Source of the DNA: Apostichopus japonicus | Taxonomy: Eukaryota; Echinodermata; Holothuroidea; Aspidochirotida; Stichopodidae | Direction: 5' to 3' | Assembly (NCBI RefSeq): GCF_037975245.1 | Contig: NC_092578.1 | Span: forward strand, 374,001-438,000 | Length of the DNA: 64,000 nt | Shown here: positions 26,701 to 59,040 of the stretch, piece by piece | Position numbering within the stretch: position 1 is the stretch's first letter | Layout: each line of letters opens with the position of its first letter | Notes under the pieces: model-generated | Database searches by the model: none | The model's input: the letters and a program-made list of their open reading frames with translations, nothing else | What the model was told of the DNA's origin: nothing | Translations under genes and position numbers: made by a program

Positions 26701-29602
26701 TGATTGATGTGTAGTGTACTCATGTTGTAATGATTGATGTGTAGTGTACTCATGTTGATACATAACAATGTTGTAATGATTGATGTGTAGTGTACTCATG
26801 TTGTAATGATTGATGTGTATTGTACTCATGTTGATACATAACAATGTTGTAATGATTGATGTGTAGTGTACTCATGTTGTAATGATTGATGTGTAGTGTA
26901 CTCATGTTGATACATAACAATGTTGTAATGATTGATGTGTAGTTTACTCATGTTGATACATAACAATGTTGTAATGATTGATGTGTAGTGTACTCATGTT
27001 GATACATAACAATGTTGTAATGATTGATGTGTAGTGTACTCATGTTGATACATCTTTCCCTCTCTAGGTCACCTCTATCAGAAAGTAGCCTGTACAGATA
27101 GAAAGACTGGCCTCCATACTAGAATCATTTGGAGCTGTAGCTGGGCCCATAATGATCAATATTTTGCAACATCTTCTAGGGATAAAAAGGTTTGTGTTAG
27201 TCTTAAATTTCTTTATCTTGTAAAAACAGTTTTCTAATCTTTAAAAGTTAAATATTGTAAATTCAATCATAAATGACCATTACTAGCCAGATAAACCAAA
27301 ATGTGACAGAGATTTCTTCTCATCAAGACTGGAATATTAGTCCCATAGGAGAGACCAACTATCACGCATTGGTTGTTAATATCATGTACAAGGAATATTA
27401 TTCCCATAGGAGAGACCAACTATCATGCATTGGTTGTTAATATCATGTACAAAGATTTTGTATCTTAGAATATCCTTTTATCGTTTAGGTTATAATCTGG
27501 GGTAGTCATAATGATGAGTCACAAAGTTCCAGTTGCCTTGGTAATTACAGAGCTCACTCAACTCCTTTAGATGTTGGTGTATCTGCTACAGCTGTTGACT
27601 TTGCTCCTGTGACTTGTCCTGTTGGAAGGTAAGGAACCTGTCAACAGTTTTGATGGACAGGTTTTAATAGAACTAAAATCACTTTATTTTATTGTTGAGA
27701 TGGATTATTTCTTATCTAAGGCACTCTCCTATTCAACATACCAGATGTATGTCACACAATCATCATTGAAGAATTTTGTATATTGGGTGTATCTACCAGA
27801 TCATGTTCAGTGACAGATCACAGCAGATATTGGGTGTATCTACCAGATCATGTTCAGTGACAGATCACAGCAGATATTGGGTGTATCTACCAGATAATGT
27901 TCAGTGATAGATCACAGCAGATATTGGGTGTATCTACTAGATAATGTTCAGTGATAGATCGCAGCAGATATTGGGTGTATCTACTGGATAATGTTCAGTG
28001 ACAGATCACAGCAGATATTGTGTGTATCTACCAGATAATGTTCAGTGATAGATCGCAGCAGATATTGGGTGTATCTACCAGATAATGTTCAGTGATAGAT
28101 CGCAGCAGATATTGGGTGTATCTACCAGATAATGTTCAGTGATAGATCACAGCAGATATTGTGTGTATCCACCAGATAATGTTCAGTGATAGATCGCAGC
28201 AGATATTGTGTGTATCTACCAGATAATGTTCAGTGATAGATCACAGCAGATATTGTGTGTATCTACCAGATAATGTTCAGTGACAGATCACAGCAGATAT
28301 TGTGTGTATCTACCAGATAATGTTCAGTGATAGATCACAGCAGATATTGTGTGTATCTACCAGATAATGTTCAGTGACAGATCACAGCAGATATTGTGTG
28401 TATCTACTAGATAATGTTCAGTGACAGATCACAGCAGATATTGTGTGTATCTACCAGATAATGTTCAGTGATAGATCACAGCAGATATTGGGTGTATCTA
28501 CTGGGTAATGTTCAGTGATAGATCACAGCAGATATTGGGTGTATCTACCAGATAATGTTCAGTAACAGATCACAGCAGATATTGGGTGTATCTACCAGAT
28601 AATGTTCAGTGATAGATCACAGCAGATATTGGGTGTATCTACCAGATAATGTTCAGTGACAGATCACAGCAGATATTGGGTGTATCTACCAGATAATGTT
28701 CAGTGACAGATCACAGCAGATATTGGGTGTATCTACCAGATAATGTTCAGTGATAGATCACAGCAGATATTGGGTGTATCTACCAGATAATGTTCAGTAA
28801 CAGATCACAGCAGATATTGGGTGTATCTACCAGATAATGTTCAGTGATAGATCACAGCAGAACAGTTAATGTGCAAAGCTAGTAAAGGAATCAGTTGAAG
28901 GTCTTAAGATGACATAGTACATGGAACAAGGTTTGGATAAATTATTTCATGATTTGATGATATTTTGTCATGTGGTTTATGATTTGTGTCTTTTCTACTT
29001 GTAGCTATGTTTTAGCTGTTGGTCTCGAGTCAGGGAACATTCTGCTTTACAAGTGGACACCAGACTCATCCCAAGAATGGATTAAAGGCTCTCAAATCCT
29101 TCTAGGGTAATTTCTTTCAAGCTTAATCTATTTGTCCAGAGTTGTTATATTCTTTCCATTCCATTAGTTTGCTGTAGATTAGGTAGAACAAGAAAATGAT
29201 TGAACATAAATTTTCCTAACCATGGGTGAGGATTTAACCATGCAATGTGAGTGAGAAGAGGTGCTGAGGAAGGTAAGTTCCACATAAAGCGCTCTCCTTG
29301 AGAATACAATACAGGTTAAATGGTGAGCAGGAAATTCAATAGCTGAACCCCTCACAATATTGCCAATGTCCACACCAAATCTTAGTGTCATAGAACTTTA
29401 ATGTGACATTTATAGCCGGCTGGAGAATAAGCCTTTGATATGTTTGATTTGTTCTAGGCACACAATGACAGTGAAGAGACTAAGATGGAGACCAGTCAAG
29501 AAGAACCAGGAGAAAGGAGTCAACACCGGGACTATAGAACTGGCCAGTTGTAGCACAGACTGTAGTTTATATATCCACGGGATACAACTAGATCAAGTCT
29601 GA
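14727..29602 (+). CDS. ELP2: Elongator complex protein 2 (WD-repeat subunit), complete
   Basis: ELP2 is the double beta-propeller WD40 scaffold of the Elp1-Elp2-Elp3 subcomplex of Elongator, which modifies wobble uridines in tRNA anticodons in the cytoplasm. Coding exons: 14727-14855, 16906-17079, 17863-18112, 18741-18872, 19335-19466, 19597-19692, 20066-20169, 20606-20731, 21531-21683, 21970-22071, 23036-23125, 23583-23742, 24226-24356, 24965-25154, 27068-27189, 27489-27628, 29005-29106, 29458-29602. Phases agree at every junction. The sum is 2478 nt, or 825 aa, against about 826 in human as I recall. Diagnostic stretches: [83 protein letters not shown]-like [52 protein letters not shown]. 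The start has a good Kozak context (AAG-ATG-G). The exon at 20606 ends inside a donor-containing repeat, the exon at 20066 has a duplicated acceptor, and the last exon is the seed of a 75-bp array. Confidence 0.96.
15108..15190. repeat. Degenerate telomere-like repeats
   Basis: Repeated CCTAACCC, CTTCCTAACCCTA and CCCCTAACCCTA units in ELP2 intron 1. They resemble the metazoan telomeric CCCTAA motif but are mixed with CTTCCTA variants. Confidence 0.6.
15320..15566. mobile_element. MITE-like element with terminal inverted repeats
   Basis: The ends are exact inverted repeats (GTGGCTATTCTTACGACTAG at the left, its complement at the right), and each arm carries its own TTACGACTAGTCGTAA palindrome. 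Length is 247 bp with no coding. Inside, AAGCAACTGCGCATG occurs twice (about 15404 and 15511). A 9-bp TTAAGTTTA lies near both outer ends, offset by about four bases, so a target-site duplication is possible but not exact. Confidence 0.7.
15604..16190 (+). mobile_element. 5'-truncated non-LTR retrotransposon (LINE) remnant
   Basis: From 15618 one frame reads [13 protein letters not shown], later [16 protein letters not shown], then [19 protein letters not shown] and [10 protein letters not shown], stopping at 15959. This is the usual C-terminal end of LINE reverse transcriptase polyproteins found across invertebrates. One TAG lies inside the frame, so it is dead. A 3' UTR follows and ends in an (AAAC)n tail, typical of target-primed insertion. 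The clade (CR1/L2-like) was not resolved. Confidence 0.85.
15618..15959 (+). pseudogene. Reverse-transcriptase C-terminal fragment, one internal stop
   Basis: Coding remnant of the LINE above. It lacks the endonuclease and the catalytic RT core, and an in-frame TAG follows NNCSSP. It is intronic in ELP2 and on the same strand. Confidence 0.8.
16295..16600 (+). mobile_element. tRNA-derived SINE
   Basis: The head has an A box TGGCCGAGTGG at about 16302 and a B box GGTTCGATTCC at about 16362, the pattern of Ser/Leu-type tRNAs. A tRNA-unrelated body follows to about 16600, where ATT-rich sequence begins. Extra bases between the boxes and no complete cloverleaf argue against a working tRNA gene. 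Confidence 0.6.
20036..20065 (+). repeat. ELP2: Duplicated 3' splice site of ELP2 exon 20066-20169
   Basis: TTTACTCAGATAAT occurs at 20027-20040 and again at 20057-20070. Both copies end in a usable AG. The upstream AG (20034-20035) would add exactly 30 nt, ten open codons ([10 protein letters not shown]), without changing frame. Confidence 0.85.
20672..21316. repeat. 92-bp minisatellite containing an ELP2 exon end and its 5' splice site
   Basis: Seven copies start at 20672, 20764, 20856, 20948, 21040, 21132 and 21224. Each carries the last 60 nt of exon 20606-20731, the GTAAGC donor and about 32 nt of intron. Only the first copy belongs to a full exon. The later copies have no acceptor before them (the joint reads ATTTATATAAAAC), so they are not extra exons. 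The third copy has a damaged junction (AGAGTGGTAAGC). Confidence 0.95.
22180..22445. repeat. 41-bp tandem repeat, ELP2 intron
   Basis: About six copies of a unit with ATATGTTGGTTTGGTATTTAA and GAATATTCATTA, slightly diverged. Confidence 0.9.
25864..27052. repeat. 46-bp minisatellite, ELP2 intron
   Basis: About 27 copies of a unit with TAACAATGTTGTAATGATTG and ATGTGTAGTGTACTCATGTT. Several are shortened copies lacking the GATACATAACAATGT part. The array stops 15 bp before the acceptor of exon 27068-27189, directly against its pyrimidine tract. Confidence 0.97.
27781..28862. repeat. 47-bp minisatellite, ELP2 intron
   Basis: About 23 copies of a unit with TATTGGGTGTATCTACCAGA and TGTTCAGTGATAGATCACAG. 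Recurrent variants are GGG/GTG, GACAG/GATAG and CACAG/CGCAG. It fills most of the intron between 27628 and 29005. Confidence 0.97.
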
Positions 29603-30725
29603 GGGACGATAGAACTGGCCAGTTGTAACACAGACTGTAGTTTATATATCCACGGGATACAACTAGATCAAATCTGAGGGACGATAGAACTGGCCAGTTG
29701 TAGCACAGACTGTAGTTTATATATCCACGGGATACAACTAGATCAAGTCTGAGGGACGATAGAACTGGCCAGTTGTAGCACAGACTGTAGTTTATATATC
29801 CACGGGATACAACTAGATCAAGTCTGAGGGACGATAGAACTGGCCAGTTGTAGCACAGACTGTAGTTTATATATCCACAGGATACAACTAGATCAAGTCT
29901 GAGGGACGATAGAACTGGCCAGTTGTAGCACAGACTGTAGTTTATATATCCACGGGATACAACTAGATCAAGTCTGAGGGACGATAGAACTGGCCAGTTG
30001 TAGCACAGACTGTAGTTTATATATCCACAGGATACAACTAGATCAAGTCTGAGGGACGATAGAACTGGCCAGTTGTAGCACAGACTGTAGTTTATATATC
30101 CACGGGATACAACTAGATCAAGTCTGAGGGACGATAGAACTGGCCAGTTGTAACACAGACTGTAGTTTATATATCCACGGGATACAACTAGATCAAATCT
30201 GAGGGACGATAGAACTGGCCAGTTGTAGCACAGACTGTAGTTTATATATCCACGGGATACAACTAGATCAAGTCTGAGGGACGATAGAACTGGCCAGTTG
30301 TAACACAGACTGTAGTTTATATATCCACGGGATACAACTAGATCAAGTCTGAGGGACGATAGAACTGGCCAGTTGTAGCACAGACTGTAGTTTATATATC
30401 CACGGGATACAACTAGATCAAGTCTGAGGGACGATAGAACTGGCCAGTTGTAACACAGACTGTAGTTTATATATCCACGGGATACAACTAGATCAAGTCT
30501 GAGGGACGATAGAACTGGCCAGTTGTAGCACAGACTGTAGTTTATATATCCACGGGATACAACTAGATCAAGTCTGAGGGACGATAGAACTGGCCAGTTG
30601 TAGCACAGACTGTAGTTTATATATCCACGGGATACAACTACATCAAGTCTGAGGGACGATAGAACTGGCCAGTTGTAGCACAGACTGTAGTTTATATATC
30701 CACGGGATACAACTAGATCAAGTCT
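29531..30725. repeat. 75-bp minisatellite seeded by the ELP2 last exon and stop codon
   Basis: Sixteen copies. The first is the real coding end of ELP2 ([20 protein letters not shown]... then TGA at 29600-29602); the rest lie in the 3' UTR. Variants such as gtaGcac/gtaAcac, caCGgg/caCAgg and caAGtct/caAAtct recur along the array, suggesting repeated exchange between units. Because 75 is a multiple of three, the opposite strand stays open for 409 codons. Confidence 0.97.
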
Positions 30726-30764
30726 CAGTTTAAATGCTGAAAGAATACAAGTATTATCCACAGT

Positions 30765-30770
30765 AATAAA
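30765..30770 (+). terminator. ELP2: Candidate ELP2 poly(A) signal
   Basis: The first AATAAA after the ELP2 stop, 40 bp beyond the end of the 75-bp array. If it is used, the whole array is in the ELP2 3' UTR. Confidence 0.55.
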
Positions 30771-33700
30771 TTGGATATGGTCAGACTTCTGGGAAGATGC
30801 GATGTCTGGTCAGTCCACCAGATGGAAGTAGAGGAGGTCAGCGATTGACCTCTGGAAGATGAGACTATAATCTGGTCGATGCACCAGACCTTGGAAGACC
30901 ACAATCAATTATATCTGATCTAAAAGTCATTAATAGTTGAAGACAGATAATGGTTTCAAATTAGTTGTTGTGATGTTAGATGAGATACAAGCTGAGTGAT
31001 GCCTTTAAATTGAATCACAACACATGCATGGTAGTAGGTAGAGTATTACATGAACAAGAGTATTTTAATGAACTTCTTTGTACAGCACTAACACCTTTAA
31101 GGTAGAAGGAAATGCTGTGTGTGCTAGTACAACTTTTCATGAAATATATGACAGACAGAAAAATGCTAACAGAGTGTATGTTGAGTACATCCGAGTGATG
31201 GACTTTCTGTGTATTTTGATTGGTACACCTGGGTGATGAGGAGGGCCGGGGAGTGGAAGGGATGGGGTCATGGTGGGACGGTAAATGCTGGGAGGTGAAG
31301 GAGACGTTACATCAGCTTACTACTCATGTCCAATTCTAAACTTGAGAGTATTGTGTTATAAGTGTACTTGAAAACATGGGACTTGTTAACTATTGGAATT
31401 AATTTTTGCAGCCATACTGAATTCTCTGGCTTTGAAAGACAGTTAATCACATAGCAGACAGTTGGAGAAAGGCTTGATGAGCTTCTCTCTTTATGTTTCA
31501 AGCTCAAATAATAAATAATCTTAACTAAAAAAAATTGTGTTGTTATAAAACAAAAGAGTTAAGAGAAGAAATGTGAGGAGACAACAGTTTGATTGTTTAA
31601 CTTCCCACACTGAGATATTGTTTATTACAGAAGCAACGGTAGGTCATAGGGTCACAAAGGGAGAAAGGAATATGTCACTGAATGATCATAATAATAATAA
31701 TAATGACTTGAAGCAAAACTCCCTTACAAAAGCACTTTGAACACGTTGCACATAAAACAATGTTGGATTCTGAAGTAACCTGAAGCATATAATAATTAAT
31801 ACAGAATCCTGTACTCAGGAAGTTAAAATAAATATTGAATTTAATACTTTATTTAATGCAACATTTACTACCAGTTTTATTCTTCATAACACCATCTTGA
31901 TTCTATCCTCTTCGTAATTCTTTAATGAAAAGGAAAGGAAATATCATAGTTTTTAGTAAAGTATTGAGTCACAACACAAAATGAATTTGCATGTATGCGA
32001 CTATTAAATTTGAAACTTTAGTTTTGTCCCACACACATATTATGGCAAGTTTTATTTACATCACATTTAATATTATCTACATACTTCAAACTTTTTTTTT
32101 CTCACTTAAGTTGGTGACAGCTCCTGTGAATTTATGAATATTTCAACTTCTAAATAGCTGCAATCTTATAACTGCACCTTTCCTATCCATGTGACTTCAA
32201 AGTAAGTATTATTAGCAACTCATGGATTGCAGGCGGTATGGTGTATAGCCTGAACAGTGTACAAAGAAGTACATACTTTATGGGGCCGGCAATCAATTAA
32301 ACAATACCATCTGTTCTTATAACTGAAACATAATATGCAACACCAAGTCAAGCTAGTGCCTAAACAGTCAATTAGTCTTCTGTTAGTTCATGTAACCCAC
32401 TGTTCCCTCTTCCTTTAACCGCCACCCCACACCTACCGCATCCTACCATTATTATCAACTTCAATCAGGCAATTAAGTCCATACTGTAATATCGCTGGCA
32501 TGTGAAAGATATATAACCAAATGTTTTTCTTCCACACGATATCAAAATGATGATTAATGAAGCACAAACACCAAAAATCACTGTCTGCACAGACTAATAG
32601 AAACTCTGAAATGCTTACATAATCCTTTCCACATCACAAATGACAATAATTGTAACATTTATATAATGAAAGGTCAACTTTTCACAATAATAAATCTTTT
32701 AATTTCTATAATGCAAAGACTAAATCAAATATGTTTACAGCTCTTTAACATCTTAATTATTTTGTTTTGAATATACACATTTTAAATTACAGACTTCATA
32801 ATCTACACAGCATTTGATTTGTAAATAGGCTGGCATGCATGCATTATCATCTCTAAATACTATTCATGAACTAGAAATAATTTGTATGTCAGGAGCAGAC
32901 AGAATACAGTTGGTCACTTGGCCTGTTTGTTGTAACACATTGCAGTAAGCATCTGGTTTCCTTCATAACATATTTAAATACAAACACATACACACACAGT
33001 TACACAACTATTTACAAGTAGTAGTAGTAGTATTAATGTATGCAGAGACATTCAATGCATGAGGTGTGTATTTGGTATCTTGTACAGTCTGTCATAAAGA
33101 ACTAGCTGAGAAAGGTAACTACAAAGTGTTTCCTTCAACCAAATCAATAATTCTGTATTGATTGTGGATGATCTTATGCAGGCTTTTCAGACCTTTATTG
33201 ATCAGCAACAAATATTCAATGCTTTATGATATAAATGAGTCCTAGCATTTTCTTCCATTGGTAGTAATATGTATCAAGTATGTATTACAGCAGCAGTAAT
33301 AACCTCTTTTCTAATGTCGAGTGGTTTTCAGCCATAATTCAACATTAAGAGGTAGACTAACTTTTAAATTGGGGTCCATTTTTGATGTCACTTCATCAAC
33401 TCCCATCAGTACTAGTTCCATCACTATAATTTATGACAAAGTGTTGTTACAGTACTGTCCACTCTGGGATTGAATCAATGAAATCATAAATTGAAAATCA
33501 ATGTCGACAAACTTGGATCAGGCAACTTTATGTAATACAAAAAGTTTGATTGCTAGCATTTCTTAGTAAACAATCACAAATATTCCTTTCTGAAAATTCC
33601 CCAGGTGACCCAAAACTATAACACAATCCAGTTAATATGAAGAAAGACTTAAGATAAATGTAATTCCAAAACTGAGAGTTAGATCAGGCTATCTACAATT

Positions 33701-34304
33701 GTCTTCTTAAAATATTTAGACGACTGTCAGTGGTTTTAGTATTTTAAGCACACCATATAGTTATGAATGAGTACATAATATTAAATATCCCTCGATTCCT
33801 CCTGACTTCCAATATTTATGTAGTGACTTGGATGTACAGTAATTAGTACCAAACATTTGTATCCATTGAGAAGAAAGCACAAACTTTATCATTTATCTGT
33901 TTTAAACATCTGAAATATAGCTGAATAAATCCACCTCAAATATGCAATTTATATTCAAATTATAATTTATGAGAAGAGGGGATCAAGAAATGTAAAGAGG
34001 TAAAATGCCAGGTTCTTTACCAAAGCTTTTGAATTGATAAAGTAAGGAATAAAAGAGTCAAACCAATTGACAAACTCCAGACAGACAAGTTGATCAGAGA
34101 CTATGACAATATTTGATGAAATCATAGGTCTGCTCATTCCATGCATCATCATTCTCCTATAGTTAGGAAACAGTACAGGTTTTGTCATCTTCAAATAATA
34201 TGTGCACACAAAATGAGTTACAGATGTTAGTCATGGACACATTTATAGCATGCATGATGAAGGGTGACAATCTACTTCTAGGAACATCAAACTGGACTTT
34301 GTGT
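30771..34304. other. Convergent intergenic region and KIF5 3' UTR
   Basis: ELP2 and KIF5 converge here. I see no coding exon. The sequence is AT-rich with short ATA and AGT runs (31690, 33020). The first minus-strand AATAAA past the KIF5 stop is at 33194-33199, with others near 32050 and 31857, so the KIF5 3' UTR is probably 1.1-2.5 kb long. Confidence 0.5.
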
Positions 34305-54747
<20,443 letters not shown>

Positions 54748-57700
54748 CTGTGAAGATACAACAAAGCAACGACAATATAATTAGATATATAAGCATGAAA
54801 TTCAAAGTTTTATGCAAAACAATGTACTCTTAAAACATTTAACCATTACCTCCTAAGGGTCCTACTGTAAGTAGTACAGACTGGTCAGAAGGAGAGGGTG
54901 AAAGTGGAAAATTGCTGTTTATTGGCTTAATACCCATACAACCCCTTGAAACCCATAGTCCACACAGAACATTCACTTTCAGGAATCAGCAAATATATGT
55001 TCTACATTGTAATTTTAATACATCTTTTACAGTGTATGTTTGACATCATTCATCAGTTTTCATCCATTCTTTCTTTTGCTGAAACCCTGTCAATCTTCTG
55101 TTCCCTGATATTGTAAGTTTTCACACCAACATCTATAAATACCTTGCCTCTTGTGTTATACGGCTGTCAGGGCAGCTTTCATTATAATTACCTGCCATCT
55201 GCATGCTTGCATGCTACAGTACCTGATACTGACACACACATACACATAGTGTGTAGTACTGGCATATGCTCAGCAGCACTTGGCTAGTTTCCAATGCATC
55301 CATGTGTCAATAAAGTCATCATACCTTCACACAGTACGCATATAATGCACTGTACATATTACACAGGGTTTCATCACAGGAGATGGATGACACATTTGTC
55401 ATGTTTTGTAAGCGGTACAGTTGGTCTCCATAGTAACAATGTTGTGAAGGTATCATAAAGAGATACAACTTACTTAATGCATGTATAGAACCACCTTTAA
55501 ATCTATTAAACTGTGTTAGTCGGATAACACCAATGGAACTAATTAAATACTGCATACAATATAACATATGCAAACTTGTAGTTTCAATAAGAAATACAAC
55601 CCAACTAAGTTCACTTTTGACAATGGGAATGAACCATTTTAACAGAAAGTGGAGTAATATCTTCACATAACATAGTATTTATTAAGAGGAAATTAACGAT
55701 CACACCCAGCCGACAAAGTCAACAGATCATAACACTGTACCAGGAACAAAAACTTTTGCATATAATTTGACAATGCCTGTAGTCATGCCTACTTTGTGTC
55801 TACTGAATTGTATGATAAATCAAACCTTCAAATGTTTACAGGACCTTGATGAAATTCCTTCTGGGTTGTTCTATAATGTGGTGAAGTTGGAAACTGTATG
55901 AGCTATCAGCCTACTTGCTAAGTTGAGTGTAAAATTGACATTTTGCAGAACTTTGTATATTTTATTGACTTCTCCTCTGGTTATTAGACATCTTTGCATA
56001 TAAGTTTAATGTAGCTGTTTAATGCATGAAACTTTTCTTCTCCTGGAGCAAGAGGTTAACACTAAGATAGTCTACACATAACATTACTTCACTGCTGTTT
56101 CACTAATAGGACATCTTAATCATCTTGTCTGGAATCTTTAACCTCCAAAGATAAATTAGCAAGGATTATAATTTACCAGAGATATATCAAACATGCTCAT
56201 GCTCAATGTTTTGCTCAATGGCCCAAAGGTGATGACATTCAATCAATGTTGACATGAAGAGACCAGTCAGGAGAATTACCAGAGAGAATTACAATCAATG
56301 TGCATTGTCTGTAATAAATCCCATCCTATGTCTGCAGTCTGTATGCCAAAGTAGTTTGTGGTAAGGTATGCATGCATACACCAAGCATTGCCTCACATGA
56401 TTCACACATATTGGAATACAAAACCAGGGAATTACTACAATGAAAATATATCTTTAAAGTGTTTCACCCTGAGAAGTGTGAAGGAATAGACATAAATATG
56501 TATCGGTGGATGGTAATGTTTTTGGAATTAGATCTGAAATCTATGGCCTGATGTATTGTTTATCATTATTGTCAAATGTCTAGTAATTAGATAATAGACC
56601 ACCTCAATGAGGGTAAACATACAGTATGCAATGAAGTAGTCTGTAAAGTCACATGACCAAGTCAATCTCATCAATGCAGGCATGTACTGTGTAGTACATG
56701 TATGCATACACAATCTAATGATATGTATCCAATTAACTTGGTTCGTGGGATCTCTGCTAAATGTCGAGTGCTCAGTTCTCATGTGCGAGATGTCTGCATA
56801 CTTACAAAGGAATCCAAACCAGTTATCCATCAGTGCTGGCAGTAAGCGTTATTGTACGTGAAAGACTTTAAAGGGGTCTATTGAGAGGATCATCTAAATT
56901 TAGACAGAATACCTAGGAACAGACCAAAAGCTGTATATTAAGTGCAGAACAATTTTGTAAATTCTCAATTATCCCCAACTTATCCAAAAGGTACAATTTT
57001 TGGTTGCTCTTGCACTTTTATGGCTTTCATTAATCCATTATTATGACAGCTTCAGGTTTGTTGGAAACAACAAAGAAGCTGGTATGACCTAAATATTAAC
57101 AATAAGTTTCACAGGACACAAGAAGTACTATTCTAGTATGCTTGAGTATCCTTGCATACTTTCACCGAGCTAGTTTGTCTAGATTCATTCAATGACTAAT
57201 TATAAAGGAGTTACCATGTGTGGATCACATATGACATGTCGCAGGAGGTATGATACTCATTATAACATTATTATGACATTCATGTAAAGTTAAGGGACCA
57301 CTATCTACACTACATCATTTAGACCTGTTGCTCATACGTAATATATCACTCACCAATGTGTGCATTTCCTCTGTAATATACTGGTATGATGTATGATACT
57401 ATATTGCTGGCCAAATAATATTCATTTATTCTTTGGTATGACTGCTATGATAATACATACCAGAACACTGCACTAATACTAGACTTCTCAAAGACTGTAG
57501 ATCTGCATAGTGGAGACACCACATACCAGGGTCCCACTGAGAATAACACCTGATCACTGCAACTTTGCTATAGTTAATATGACATCAGACAGACTCAGTT
57601 CATGTTGACAAATCTTTCCCTTACATGATACTATCCTTGGGACTGATCAGAATTGACCCATCCTGATAAGAATAACAAACTACATCTGAATGAGGGTAAT

Positions 57701-58284
57701 CAACACTCTTTGTTCAGAATAATGAGGTCTGGAGCAACAGTACTAATAGGTGAGATTTTTATTGGAATTGTTAAACTAGCAGTACAGAGGCAGGTAGGAT
57801 GGATAAACAGTTTACAAAATAAACTGGCAGAGGTGTGTACAAACATTGTTTGAGTAAAAAAAATCAATTTAAGGTGAATCATTAGTCACACATAAATGAC
57901 TAATGCCTATGAGATAATTTAATACCAAAGCTTGATGCTACAAAACTACCTACGGTAAACTGTACATTTGATAACATTCAAGTATTAGAATATACAGGAA
58001 ACCAACATGATTCATCTGAACTAGATGAGCAATCTGTAAACATTCTAGAAAGGCCAATTTACACAGGACTCATGCCAGAAGACTTCTGTAACTGTTTTTG
58101 ACAACAAATCAATTTGCATCCTTTGAGGGAGAACAAATGACTGTGGAGTTCATATAACACTGCCCTGTTAGCCACTCAGTGGGAAGTAGAATAAACTGGT
58201 GTAATTATAGAAACACAACAAGCTTGTCAACAATCTATGTGTTTGAAGCTATTCATATTAAGGATGTTTGTCTCTATATGGTAC

Positions 58285-58575
58285 TTGGTATAGTAGCTTT
58301 ACAAAGGTATAGTAGCTCTACAAATTTATAGTAGCTCTACTAAGGTATAGTAGCTCTACAAAGACTTAGTACCGTAGCTCTACAAAGGTATAATAGTTCT
58401 ACAAAAGATATAGTAGTTCTACATGGGAATAGCAACTCTGCAAAGGTAAAGTAGCTCTACAAAGGTATAGTAGCTCTACAAATTTATAGTAGCTCTACAA
58501 AGGCATAGTACCCTAGCTCTACAAAGGTATAGTACTGTAGCTCTACAAAGGTATAGGTATAGTAGCTCTATGAAG
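58285..58575. repeat. 19-20 bp degenerate repeat
   Basis: Around fourteen units like GTAGCTCTACAAAGGTATA, with irregular spacing and a few AGTACCGTAGC variants. Confidence 0.9.
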
Positions 58576-58954
58576 CAAGTCAGAAAGAGGGAATTGTAAG
58601 CACTGACCTGCATGCTGATGATATATAAGTATCTTTGGTTACATCATATGTAAGGTACAATGGCTTCTACCTACCACCTCAGCAAAACAAAGGCAAAAGC
58701 TGGACGCACACTGCCCAGAGGAAACGTTTGACAAATATGCAATCCAACACAACTGTCACAAGCTACCTTCAAACATTGTCAAGACCTATAGTAGCATGAC
58801 TGACTCTTTACTGCTAACTTATTGTGCTCACAGCTTGAAAATTTTTCTGCCCAAATTTGGCACCAACTTTGATCAGTGGCATAAAGTACATTATCTGATT
58901 ATCTACAATAATCTATGTTAATTGACAAGTGAGTTAGGTGGTGTTCAGTAGTTC

Positions 58955-59040
58955 GATATGGATTGTGCTGGATTACTCAGTTGACCGAGCACAGGGTTGT
59001 ATTCCTGAGGTCACTGGTCCAATTCTCATTCCAGCAAACA
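58955..59040 (+). mobile_element. tRNA-like SINE fragment
   Basis: The segment has CTCAGTTGACCGAGCACAGG and a B-box-like GGTCCAATTCTCATTCC. It matches 11255-11345 (other strand) in order and spacing. Confidence 0.45.

Noticed and set aside
29532-30761. 409-aa minus-strand protein of 25-aa repeats
   Set aside because: It is the complement of a 75-bp minisatellite that grew from the ELP2 last exon. The frame is open because the period is a multiple of three. No start context or known domain supports it as a gene.
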